DNA from: Siphonodentalium dalli
Lineage: Eukaryota; Mollusca; Scaphopoda; Gadilida; Siphonodentaliidae
Reading direction: 5' to 3'
Assembly: GCA_032622095.1 (NCBI GenBank)
Contig: CP136062.1
Location: forward strand, 229,106,578 to 229,170,577
DNA: 64,000 nt
The translations under genes and the position numbers were made by a program. The stretch's first letter is position 1. Each line of letters begins with the position of its first letter. This document shows positions 54,001 to 64,000 of this stretch, piece by piece. The notes beneath the pieces were generated by a model. It ran no database searches. It saw only the letters and a program-made list of their open reading frames with translations, and was not told the DNA's origin.

Positions 54001-55125
54001 CACAGCTGGCTCCAAATAAAAGAGTCTTAATCTCGTAGCCTTGAGGTCATGTGATTCATATGCGTATGCATGTCTATAGCGAGCGTGACATTCATTAGAA
54101 AACGACTTCTCGTGAGCACAAGTTAATGAAATTTCAATTGCTGGTCTCACAATCGTCGTTATCATAGTCGACTACTCGGCGTTGTCAATTGAGTGCGATG
54201 ATACCCCCCACAAATATGGACACAGCGCCATCAATCACAGAACTGAGGTGAACATCAGTTGTGAACGAGAGGCCGATCACGATCGGCAGATGTTAACCCA
54301 TCCCTTGGCGATAAAAATTGACTATGATTGGATAAATCGGAGTATACTGTTATGTACTATTATAGACAAATGTACATAACACAAATTATTGGAATTTATG
54401 GGTCACTGGCATTTATATAAGAGAATACGCTGGTACAGGATCGGTAATGCTAAACCAACAGAGCCTTGGGTTAAATGTGAAAGGTGTGACCTGGACATGG
54501 ATACTTAGGTTAAGAGAGTCCAATTTAAGTTTACAATAATAATGTGTCAAATTCTACCAATAATATAGTATACAGATAAGCCACCACACTGCTGACCCGT
54601 TAATATCAATTATATAGCAGAGCTGTCAACAAATCACAGGAATTGTTTATGTTGAAAACTGGCCTCACTATTAATTCAATAACAATTATAATGATCTCTG
54701 ACCATCTGAAGATATAACTCTGCAGCACAGATGTCCATGTCTACTGTTAATATCATGTGATGTTTATTGTTGAATCTTTATTTTAAATTAGATACCATAG
54801 CTTTCTTTATCAGATTATTTGCACACTGGCATGGGATAGAATTGGTGAATTGGATTTAATGTTTCTCCAAACAGATTTACCAGTACATAACACAAATTTG
54901 GTGAGGTGATTCGGGGTACCCTTGGCAGTGTTATAATTGTGTTAGTTTTTCAAATTTGTTTAACTTAAAAAAAAATTGTTTTTAATTATTTAAAAAAAAG
55001 AAGATTGGGAACCTTTTTATCAACTTGTATCATAATCATCAATATCTAAATGAAAACCAATGAAAGAGTCAATGACATTTTGTTTATTATTATTATAAAA
55101 CATAAAAATAAAAATAATATTTTTT
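51058..55125. other. Long region without a supported gene
   Basis: Plus frame 51,070-51,324 and minus frame 53,761-54,165 are open. The latter includes a weak PAN-like Cys pattern (SLTCAHEKSF, SNECHA) that may be a decayed fragment. 51.5-51.9 kb repeats TTACTGTAACG words at about 195-bp spacing. 54,400-54,490 holds a TTAA-family fragment (TATATAAGAGAATACGCTGG). Otherwise AT-rich intergenic DNA. Confidence 0.35.
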
Positions 55126-55129
55126 TTTA

Positions 55130-56215
55130 CGAAAAAGGGTCATAACTCCTTTAAAATAAATTGGATCGAACCCATATTCAAACTCGAACTGTATTTTGGG
55201 CTGAGAAACCTATATACAAAATTTGGTTCCGATCAAATAGAAAATGTTAGAGTTATCGCATTATGCCCAAAGTGTCTACGGACATTGACACTATGTGTAC
55301 CATACTATGGTATAGGTGCACATAAAAAGTTTTATCTCATGCAGAGTACAAGAAAAATATATCAAACCTGGTGTGCCCCTTTAATATTTCAATTCACATT
55401 TGTAATCAATTGAAATTAATGTCCAACAAATCTACTAAACACAATCACATTATTAATCTCCAATAGTAATGCTATTAAACAATGAAACCAGATTATGCCT
55501 TTAAGATGGAATTTAAATAACCATGCATATCAAATATATAGTAGAAACATTCCATCTGTGCTATCTCAGCATATGGTCAGAGATACTTTATAGAGTATAA
55601 AGTATATATGATATGGCCAACACATCCCCTAGTAGTTAATTATCTCAATGCAAGAGAGAGACAATTCATGGCATTGTAACTGGATACTAACTCTGTGTGC
55701 AAAGACAACATCAGACCTGATTTATAGGATTCTATTTGGACAGTGCAAACTGGGTATCTTTGATATATTTTAGCGATGAATAAAATAATCAAAAGACCAT
55801 AACTCCATTAAAATATATCTGATCAAACCCATATTCGAACTCGATCTGTATTTTGAGTTGAGAAACTCACATACAAAATTTGGTTCCTATCAGTTGAAAA
55901 ATTGTAGATTTATTGAAACATGCATGAATTCTATGTCAAAGGGCCATACCTCCCTTAAAAAATATTGGATCAAACCCATATTCGAACTCGATATGTATTT
56001 TGGACTGAGCAACTCGCATAAAAATTGTTTGAGTTATGACAGCATGCGTGAATTCGAGTCGAAAAAGGGCCATAACTTCATTAAAAAATATTGGATCAAA
56101 CCCATATTAGAACTCGATCTGTATTTGGTGCTGAGACACCCATATACAAAATTTGGTTTCGGACGGACGGACGGACGGACGCACGCACGACGAGTGGTCA
56201 ATCCGGACGTCGACA
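55130..56215 (+). repeat. Diverged repeat units with CCCATATTCGAACTCGA core, 4 copies
   Basis: Units at about 55,133, 55,795, 55,935 and 56,065 share CATAACT(C/T)C, AAATATTGGATCAAACCCAT, CGAACTCGATCTGTATTTTG and ATACAAAATTTGGTT. The last ends in a GGAC microsatellite (56,159). Frames of up to 128 codons inside are repeat-driven. Confidence 0.8.
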
Positions 56216-56550
56216 TTATGTTTACCATACTATGGTATGGGTAAACATAAAAATCAACCAAAGACGTATGGCTATGTTGTTGTTTGGTTCCCACTCAATT
56301 TTGTAGGACATTATATATATTTTCTCAACTCTAAAGACGAATTTCACATAGTGATGTGTGTAAATCCAAAACAACTGGTCTATTTGTGTCAAAGATGATG
56401 TATTGTTGTGCTAACTGTCTAGTGCTGAACTCTCTACCGATTATCGAATCGAAGATCACCGTACCTAATAGAAATATAATATGTGGTACATAACTGACTA
56501 TATTTCTGGAATTATTCATTTCTTACTGTTTTTTTTTCGTGTTTATCGCA

Positions 56551-56652
56551 TCAGCCTGGTCGCAGAATCGTTAAATTGCCGCAGCACCGTGGTTGTCAAG
56601 CCGCAGAATCGTGGAATTGGTCGTAGAATCGTCGAAACGATTGTGCCGTGTG
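56551..56652 (+). repeat. Dispersed repeat R1, copy 2
   Basis: Inverted match to 20,112-20,213 over about 100 bp. Flanks are unrelated. Confidence 0.8.
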
Positions 56653-57171
56653 ATTACGTTTTACTTTATCGATGTACGGTAGTTTTGGAAAGATGTCTTT
56701 ATTCGAGTTACTGGATAGGGATTTGGGTTTTTTCTTATCAAAACACGCCACGGATAGAGTGTCCCATATTAGTCTGATCCATGTTTGAAAAAAAAAAATC
56801 TCGAGAAGTGTCAGCAGTTAATGTTTTGCTGAATGAAAATTAAATTTACCCATAAATTCCGAATGTGCTCGACTAAGATTGTGTTTTTCTCGAGAACTGA
56901 TATCTGAATTTTCTCTGAACTCCTGTCACATCCTAAACAGGCATTGCCTTTCATATACTTCTTCCATTGGTTAGTATAACTTCTAAATTGACTATTTTTA
57001 AATGGGGATTATAGGTTGACCAGCGTGTTACAGATCCCCTGAATATTGTGTCCAGACTCACTCAATCACTATCCATGTATGCTGCAGGACCAGGAAGATA
57101 TACGTCATTATATAAGCCCTTGAGACGAACAATTTCATATATGACTAACTTATGCATTATAGACAAAGGCA

Positions 57172-57345
57172 ATACAATGGAGTGTGGTGGGGGGGGGTTC
57201 ACAGAAGGCAATACAATGGAGTGTGGTGGGGGGGGGGGGGTTCACAGAAGGCAATACAATGGAGTGTGGTGGGGGGGGGGTTCACAGAAGGCAATACAAT
57301 GGAACGTGGTGTGGGGGGGGGGTGTGGGGGGGGGGGGGGTTCACA
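57172..57345 (+). repeat. G-rich minisatellite, 4 units of about 40-60 bp
   Basis: GGCAATACAATGGAGTGTGG followed by runs of 7-12 G and TTCACAGAA. The 124-codon plus frame is Gly-rich because of the G runs and is not considered a gene. Run lengths are likely unstable or uncertain. Confidence 0.9.
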
Positions 57346-57363
57346 GAAGCATTCCAGTAGCAG

Positions 57364-57462
57364 GGAAGTGTGGTAATGGGTGGGTTGTTCGAGTGGTAAT
57401 GGGTGGGTTGTTCGTGTGGTAATGGGTGGGTTGTTCGAGTGGTAATGGGTTGGTTGTTCGAG
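57364..57462 (+). repeat. 23-bp minisatellite, about 4 units
   Basis: GGTAATGGGTGGGTTGTTCG plus AGT/TGT repeats directly after the G-rich array; the last unit has GGTTGG. Confidence 0.9.
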
Positions 57463-57479
57463 GTCGGAAAATATGATGC

Positions 57480-58335
57480 TATAATGTTTTCCAATAAACT
57501 TGATTATCAAAGATTAATTATGAACCATTATCAAGATACGTGTATTTGAATTATATCACTTCGTTTTATACTGTGCCTATACTGTGTATTTCTGAGTATA
57601 CTATATACCTCTATGCTGTTTATTTCTGAGTATAATATATAGCTCTATACTGTTTATTTCTGGGTATGCTATATAATGGCCTACCTTTGATAATTACGCT
57701 GATCGTATGCCGATGACATTGAGACATCACCTGCAGGCGGAGCTCACATGGACATGAAGTTCAGTTTCAGTTTCCTGTTCTTAGATGGTAGTATACATGC
57801 ATATATGATCCGCCATGGCCTATAATCACTATTCCCCAGCTCCATGAATTCAATTCCCAATTCCCTATTCTCAGATACATGTACATGCAGTATAGTATAC
57901 ATGCATATATCGGCTATGTAGCCAGAACCATTATGACCACACAGGAATCCTTATATAGTCGTGTGGTGTCACCCCACGGGCGTCCCATAGCAGGGACGAG
58001 GTGAAATATACCATTTTTTCAAGTAAAATTGAAATATCTTTGGTATCAAATGTGTTTATTGTTTTGATATGTCACTGAGGTGTTTTAAGACCAAATTAAT
58101 CAAGATGGATTGCAACACGGCAACCAAATTTGGTGAAAAGTTGAGTGTCACATAATATCCGAACATTATGCTGTTCCGAAAGGGTAGCAAATTGTGACTC
58201 ACAAATTAACACGTACACGTCACTACCTTGACAAAAACAACATAGTCCAGGAGATATTGGTCGACATCTGCACCACCCAGAACTCAACTCCACCCCCACT
58301 AATTTTATTTCTTAAATTTTGTTCGGTTGTTAATA
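57480..58335. other. No supported gene
   Basis: TGTGTTTATTTCTGAGTATA-like short repeats near 57,575-57,670 and CATGCATATAT repeats near 57,795-57,910. Otherwise featureless. Confidence 0.4.
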
Positions 58336-58339
58336 AGAA

Positions 58340-59440
58340 AACAAAAATGGCCGCAGAGACTCCAGACAAGATGGCGTCCATCATGGCGGCCATTTTTTTG
58401 TATATGCACCAGGTCTCTTTGATCGCCGTTATAGTAAACATGGGGTCTTGCTTTCGGCTAGATTCGTTATGATAATACACAACCCTTACAAATTAGCACA
58501 AAATCCGACACCAGAATCTAATATGGCAGCCAAAATGGCCGCCGAAATGTGAAAATATGCTATTTTTCTGACATTTCACCACATTTCGTTTGTCTCTGTG
58601 GGAAAATATTGATATATTAGCGTGATGTTATACATTTATCGTATAGCAGAGTCATTGACGAACACAAGGGGACCATAATATACATTCATTGTGGGATACT
58701 GTTGTCCGGTATAACGTTTTCCAAAATGCCGGTATAATCCGGTCAAAGCCGAATCGGCGCTAATAACGCGATGTATTGTTTCGAATCAATGAATATTATT
58801 GCTAGCATAACAACACTCATGCATATATATCTGCAGGAGATACTCGAGCTAAGATTCCTCTTATAACTGAGTTGAGGAATATTAACCCAAATCCAAGATG
58901 GCGGCCGAATTGGCCACCAGAAATAGAAAAATCTCAGAAAATCGTTGATTTTCACATCAGTGAGCGTTACTATCACGAAAACTCCACACCTGCTTACTAT
59001 TGTGAGTTGGGAACACTGAGGCGAAGAACTGTCCTTATATCGTATCCAAATAAAAGTCCCCCATATCCAAAATGGCGCCCACAATGGCGGACAAATTTTG
59101 AGAAATCACTGAAATTCCATCATTTTTACGTCATTGGGCATTATTGTCGACACAACTGCACACATTGCTGACAGTTGAGTTCGAAATACCGAGGTGAAGT
59201 AATTACCTTACATTTCATACAAGAAATTATTTTCCAAATCGATGATGGCGGCCAAAATGGCGACCGAACTTTGAAAACAAGCTCACAGTCCATTACTTTC
59301 TTACGATGTGCGTTATTGTTACGAGAATTCTGCCCACAATTACATGTTCATATGGAACATTGATATGAAGTATTCATTTGAGTTTGGCAAACTCTCATAG
59401 TCAAGAATGAGGCCAAACTGGCGGCCAGAAATTGAACATA
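58340..59440. repeat. Diverged tandem array, about 170-bp units with (A)AGATGGCGGCC motif
   Basis: GATGGCGGCC/AAAATGGC pairs occur near 58,370, 58,524, 58,722, 58,894, 59,068, 59,240 and 59,405. Each is followed by AAATT(T)TGA(G/A)AAA and later TTACG..(G/A)(G/C)G..TTA and GAGTT(G/C)(G/A) blocks. It is a more diverged analogue of the 26.8-28.4 kb array. Short frames within it are not credible genes. Confidence 0.8.
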
Positions 59441-59639
59441 AGTCAATATTATCACATACTAATTTAAACTTTTTTTCATAATATCGATATGTATGGACGA
59501 AACAGTACATAGTATAAGCCATATATTAGTTCCAACATAAGTCGTAGCCTTCTTGAAAGATAAAAACCCACAATTAATCATCGCGATGTAGCATTTCGAA
59601 ATCCATTCTCCACTAAGCGCCCATAATGGGCGTAACCGC

Positions 59640-60220
59640 ATGTAGTCATATTATGACTTCCACGAAACAAAACAACAGTTACCTGAGCTTATTCTGATTT
59701 GCCACATTCAGCATTATCTGGATCAGTTTCCCTTTCTTCATCAGATTAATCTATCTCGCTCACACCAACACCGTTTTCTACACTTCTTTGTAGAAGGGTC
59801 CCACTAATCGGAAAGTTTCAAACAATACATATGCTGGTGTCCAGCTCATGTGTTTGTCTCGAAAGCTGGGAATTCTTATCCTTATTCGTGGCGAGCTTCG
59901 TTCGTGGTATAGCTTATGGTATAATTCAGATGCTACCGAACAGATCCAAGCAGATAATAACAATACACACGGTGCTAGTTTGTGGGCATTGTGTCATGGT
60001 AGTGGAAATGAGACTGCACCGTATGTTTTATATTCAGACAGGATCTCATGCGTGGCTTTGCTTTCCTTGTATGCTAATATTGTATCTTCACATGCGCTTG
60101 GAAGCCGTTCTTAATTAATTGGACCAGGCGTGTACCATTGGCTACTACTATATAAGCCCCACCAGAATGGGGTGTAGTCTTGAAGGCGATGCCTTTGATA
60201 GTTTGTTGATATGTTATACT
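59640..60220. other. Open plus frame without recognised features
   Basis: A plus frame at 59,848-60,114 (88 codons) has two Cys and an N-glycosylation-like NET, but no domain or splice support. Confidence 0.25.
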
Positions 60221-60223
60221 CAC

Positions 60224-60392
60224 GCTTGGTGGTAGTCGGTATGGTCCAGGAAAGTATTAATGCCATCAATACAAGGGTTATGTGCTCAACGCGAAGAACA
60301 TCCAGAAGAATGTTAAGTTGACGAGATGCAGTTAGTTCAACATACGTTGGGTACACCAAGTGAGTTATTGGTAATATCACCATTCCGACCAT
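60224..60392 (-). CDS. Candidate first coding exon with signal peptide
   Basis: Minus strand. ATG at 60,390-60,392; open to a good donor GTGAGT (60,218-60,223) after ACCACCAAGC. The peptide contains a hydrophobic stretch HITLVLMALILSWTIPTTT at its end, which could be a signal peptide if translation starts nearer, or a membrane anchor. No downstream exon was identified on the minus strand. Unknown product. Confidence 0.25.
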
Positions 60393-60399
60393 TTTCCTG

Positions 60400-60860
60400 T
60401 ATGAGATATATGAACGACTATATTCTAAAGTTATATATATAAAGCTATATGATCATAAAGGTCACATTATCCAACGTCCACAGACATTGCCGTCGAGACT
60501 ATAAATTGTTCTTTAAACATAGAGTGAAATAAATGCACCACTGTTAATGATGGGGTGGCAGTTTGTGCTGCCTCAGTAAGCGTCTCTTTGCGAGTATTTA
60601 TTGCTTTATTTATGTCCTGTATTTAAGCTGTTTAGACGTCGTTAGACGGGTTGCGATTTATAAACCCTGGACAAAGATCATTTCCGGTCACCAAACCACG
60701 CATCTATTCATCTGATATTACAATTAAAGATTATATCCCAGTAGACTCCCACAAGACTATGCCAACTCCATAACACGGCAATTATGCGGATCTTCGCGTC
60801 AGCTGTTTGCTGTCAGACAACCTGGCTGTTCTCAGTATTCAGTCTGACTTAAATAGCCTA
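60400..60860. other. No supported feature
   Basis: No repeat or gene recognised. Confidence 0.35.
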
Positions 60861-60862
60861 TC

Positions 60863-61312
60863 TTAAAGGTACTCAATCCGATCAGACGGTCCGCATATTA
60901 TCAAGTTACATCAACAACAACATTTCCTCAAAATGCGCGTTTGTTATCAAAATCGATTAATTGCAACAAAATAATGCTAACCGCAGTCAACTATGGTATA
61001 AAATTTCCCGAAACGTGGTATTTATCAACATGTTGTTCAAACAAATATGCGGTATGACGAAATTTGGCCGTATTATCACTTGATTTTTGAGTTATCCATC
61101 TTCATCCGCAATTTTGTCCGAGACAATCGGTTTAACGACTCGTTTCTAGGCCACCAATAATTGAACATTTCGAGAAATAACAAATTTCAAAAATCGACAT
61201 TTGATCACTCTGAGCTTTGATGGGTGGGTTCATCCACTCGAAACAAATATTTTTCAACCCCGAAGTCAAAGAAAGTCATTTGGCAGCATTATTTTGGATT
61301 ATGCATCTTTAA
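60863..61312 (+). mobile_element. Miniature element M1, full-length copy (about 450 bp)
   Basis: TTAA at both borders (60,863-60,866 and 61,309-61,312). Ends TTAAAGGTACTCAATCCGAT and, inverted, TTAAAGATGCATAATCCAAA form imperfect terminal inverted repeats. Internal blocks match copies at 10,396 and 14,878. TTAA duplications are typical of piggyBac-type mobilisation (family knowledge). Confidence 0.8.
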
Positions 61313-61319
61313 AATCACA

Positions 61320-62480
61320 TTTTTGATCATACAAAAAAAGTGAAAAATGTAAATATTTTCGACATGGTGATGTGAAGTAATGCAGTTATTACTTGCGCCA
61401 GTCCATGCTGGACGCAAGTAATGTTTTCGGTTCGGATCTTTGTCTGTCTGTCTGTCCATCCGCGAACATGTTACGTCATACCGGAAGTACATACTGTAAA
61501 TAATGAACACGCAAAAATATGAAATGGTTGCATCAATTGTAATTTAAATCCAGATATATACTTAATTTGCATCGTCATCTGGTTTTATTTTGGTAATAAA
61601 TCGTTCATAAATTAACAATTTTGAATGAATTATTTCTGGAAACCGATCAAGACGCCATGACGTCACGACGCACATCAGGACGTCACGAGCTACATGGTCG
61701 CGCAAAACACTAGACATGATTGCGTCGATGTCCAGACAGCTGAGACTCGTATTACACGGACTGGCTAAACCATTCCATCTGCCAGCAACTTCGTGTTGTA
61801 TTATTATAAATATATATATATATGCTTGAAAACAAAGTGGGCAATAGTACTGCCCATTTGAAGCCTATTTTATGTAACTTGAAACTCGAGGAAATGAGTT
61901 GAGATCAAGTCTAAAAGATGCGTACGGAATCGTTTTTTTTTCGCAGAGATAGTGAGGTGCGAATATATTTCTAGAAAGTTTAAAACATTTTCGAAAGATC
62001 CTGGTGCATATAAATTATGTCCGGCGAAACAGTCGAGCGCGTGGTTGAATTGAAAACAATTGCACTGAAAAATGTGAATGTGGAAACATAGATTATTAAA
62101 ATGCCTGATTAATTAACTGGGAAAACAAGCTTTCTCATAGACATTCTGATTATAAGTTCCCGACGACTGTAGATCAGTCGCTAATGGAATGTTTTCATTG
62201 ACACAGCTGATTGACACGCTATTAATCAAAAACTTCACTATAGTCATTCTGCCTATATAACTGAAATTGTCATAATTCAAAAGAAGTATTAATGGCGACA
62301 TTATTTCATATGAATCTATGGCTTGTTTTATCACAATCTAGACATTGATCTAAACACAATTATATGTGCAAATAAAACAAATGAAAAACAAATCTGGACT
62401 AGTTCCATTTTCATAGTAGTATGGGCCTAAATTCACTTGAAAGTTATTAACAACTGTTTCCGCCGGTTTTCGCATCTTTA
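61320..62480. other. No supported gene
   Basis: Contains short CTGT and TATA microsatellites (61,443; 61,812). No domain-like frame. Confidence 0.35.
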
Positions 62481-62497
62481 TTACTGTTTTAGTGTTT

Positions 62498-62668
62498 TAA
62501 GGGGGGTGGGTGTCCAAAAATGGTCGGAAAAAACTGTTGAACACGGAAAAAAAATTGGCGGTGGGGGTGGGTGGGTACAAAAAATTATCGAAAGGGAAAA
62601 AATGCCATACCTGCCTGAATTTTTTTTCCGACCCCCCCCCCCCCCCCCCCCCCCCCACCCACCCCTGG
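62498..62668. repeat. Inverted G-run / C-run structure
   Basis: GGGGGGTGGGTGT and GGTGGGGGTGGGTGGGTAC on the left face a run of about 26 C followed by ACCCACCCC on the right, 50-130 bp away. TCGGAAAAAA pairs with TTTTTTTTCCGA. The Pro- and Gly-rich frames on both strands are composition artefacts. Confidence 0.7.
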
Positions 62669-62679
62669 TCAGGCGAGCA

Positions 62680-64000
62680 ATTTCCAATAATAATTCTTAT
62701 ACAAAACATCACAGGAAAAAAGATAAATATTTATACGTGCATTATCCGCGAACATACTAGGCTACATTCGAAGATCACATGTTTTGTCTTTTAGTCGGCT
62801 AATTCATCCACTCGGTTATAGGGATGTGACAGTGGTGTGTTGGTGTAACATAACACTTCCCCAGATATATATATAGCTTCATCTGAGGAAGATACGTTAT
62901 TTATCAAAACCGCATGGTCTGGTTTGATTTTGTTTAAACATGGTGTTGTAGGTTAGTGAGCTGATTACACGTGCTACATAGACACAATACAGAGACCCAT
63001 CGACATCCAGATAAGCAGGCACACACGTGTGCCACACATTATGATGATGTATGTACGGATGTTTAAGGTTAACATATAGAATCGTTATAATATACAATAT
63101 TATCTGATGACTCTTAAAAAGCCAGAATTGCATAATTTGGAGCAATACGATATATGTATATTCGATAAGATGATTCGGTTTCATTGTCGCGTAACGGTCT
63201 ACTCGAGTGGAAACATGATTATGGAAACATGGAAACATGATTATAACAAATCGTTGATACGCCGTATAGCGTGTCGTCCGACATGTGTGGTCTATATACA
63301 AACTCCAAGCATGTTAATACTAAACGAATATCCGATTAGCTGCATGCATGCATGCGAACGGCAGCATTCACGTGCGTGTGATAAAGGCATCGCGTTATCA
63401 TTCATTCACGTTCTTGAGATCGCAAATCTGAATGCTGAGATGGATGTTCAATCAATTTCAATTGAAACACATTCATAATATATATGCACACAATATTTCG
63501 AATATGTTATGGATTCATATTTCAGATGACATTCGCAGTCCAATTGATCAGTCTCAGATACACATAAAAACACTCATCAGAACTCCTTAAGTAATACGCA
63601 TATTTACTGCACAGAAACTCAGCGTTTGGTCGCATCTTCATCTGTGCCGTTCGCATCTTTCTGGACCGACAGTGGTCCCTTCATGTCGCGCGGATATTGA
63701 GAACGACACGTTTTTTTTAAATTCTGTCAAATCCTATGTTTCATTGACAGATTCAACTATATACCGGCATTTGTTTTGGAAGCGTGGAAGTCCAGGAACT
63801 ATACTAGTGAATGGATGTTCTCGAAAATTTGAGTGAGCAAAAGCAAAAACACCATTGAAAAAAATCGCCAAAAACAAATTAATGGTCTGATCTGGGAAAA
63901 CTGATTGACAACTGGTGGATAAATACTCCTGCTTCGTGTGGTCATTCACATACGATGTTCGATGTCTGTTTTACGATGAGAAACAAACATATCCCCATAT
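62680..64000. other. No supported gene
   Basis: A 123-codon plus frame at 63,107 and a 134-codon minus frame at 62,897 overlap each other; neither shows a recognised domain. Short GGAAACATGATTAT repeats at 63,210-63,245. Confidence 0.35.

Noticed and set aside
53761-54165. Third PAN-like exon on the minus strand
   Set aside because: The Cys pattern is incomplete and the rest of the frame is not domain-like; no convincing splice borders. Kept only as a possible decayed fragment.
62437-62794. Pro-rich and Gly-rich small proteins on both strands
   Set aside because: Caused by the C26 run and facing G runs; frames are open on both strands for compositional reasons only.
63107-63478. PAN-like pattern SCMHACERQHSRAC in a 123-codon frame
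   Set aside because: Spacing is too compressed, no aromatic core follows, and an equally long antisense frame overlaps it.
1-64000. tRNA or rRNA genes
   Set aside because: No B-box (GGTTCGANTCC-like) with a matching acceptor stem and no rRNA core sequences were found on reading; a covariance-model scan would settle this.

Overview
This window looks like intron-poor, repeat-rich intergenic and genic DNA from an animal nuclear genome. It has no operons, no prokaryotic gene density and no dense coding. The base composition is AT-rich, with many foldback and TTAA-flanked miniature elements. The only recognisable host coding pieces are exon-sized, have canonical splice borders, and encode PAN/apple-like and C-type-lectin-like modules. 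That combination, with an animal-type Ty1/copia element and CATGTA/ACCGGT-rich DNA, suggests a marine invertebrate, most likely a mollusc or other lophotrochozoan. The species assignment is inference.

Layout. 0-9 kb: dispersed repeats, foldback elements, an isolated 190-codon open frame and an inverted-repeat mosaic at 3.0-5.9 kb. 9.8-12.03 kb: two minus-strand exons of one gene, a PAN-like exon followed by a C-type-lectin exon, joined by matching phase-1 splice sites; the acceptor end of the lectin exon is amplified into a five-copy 79-bp tandem array. 12.3-21.1 kb: foldback elements, a 21-copy E-box-containing minisatellite (13.97-14.73 kb), a 7-copy 71-bp array (18.1-18.65 kb) and a second PAN-like exon on the plus strand (19.77-19.96 kb). 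21.23-26.24 kb: a nearly complete Ty1/copia retrotransposon with 235-bp LTRs, a 5-bp target duplication, a tRNA-iMet-type primer site, and gag/PR/IN/RT/RNase H disabled by one frameshift and three in-frame stops. 26.2-28.4 kb: tandem arrays, including ten units built around an AAGATGGC motif.

The most striking region is 34.6-51.0 kb. A gene fragment with a splice acceptor and ATG (34,608-34,955) is interrupted by a 14,255-bp nearly perfect palindrome (34,956-49,210; arms of 7,138 and 7,089 bp around a 28-bp spacer). It begins TG, ends CA and is flanked by the direct 6-bp repeat GCCATC. It abuts an 827-bp inverted-repeat element packed with about 27 GATATC palindromes (49,211-50,037). Beyond that lies a 306-codon frame (50,033-50,953) with internal cysteine-rich repeats and a Tudor/SH3-like tail. 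Removing everything from 34,956 to 50,037 would join the two flanking frames in phase, so both elements probably sit inside one gene.

51-64 kb: mostly non-coding, with diverged tandem families, another AAGATGGC-type array (58.3-59.4 kb), G-rich minisatellites, a candidate signal-peptide exon (60.2-60.4 kb, minus) and a full-length TTAA-flanked miniature element (60.86-61.31 kb). Eukaryotic gene models from one unaided read are necessarily partial; expression evidence would be needed to complete them.
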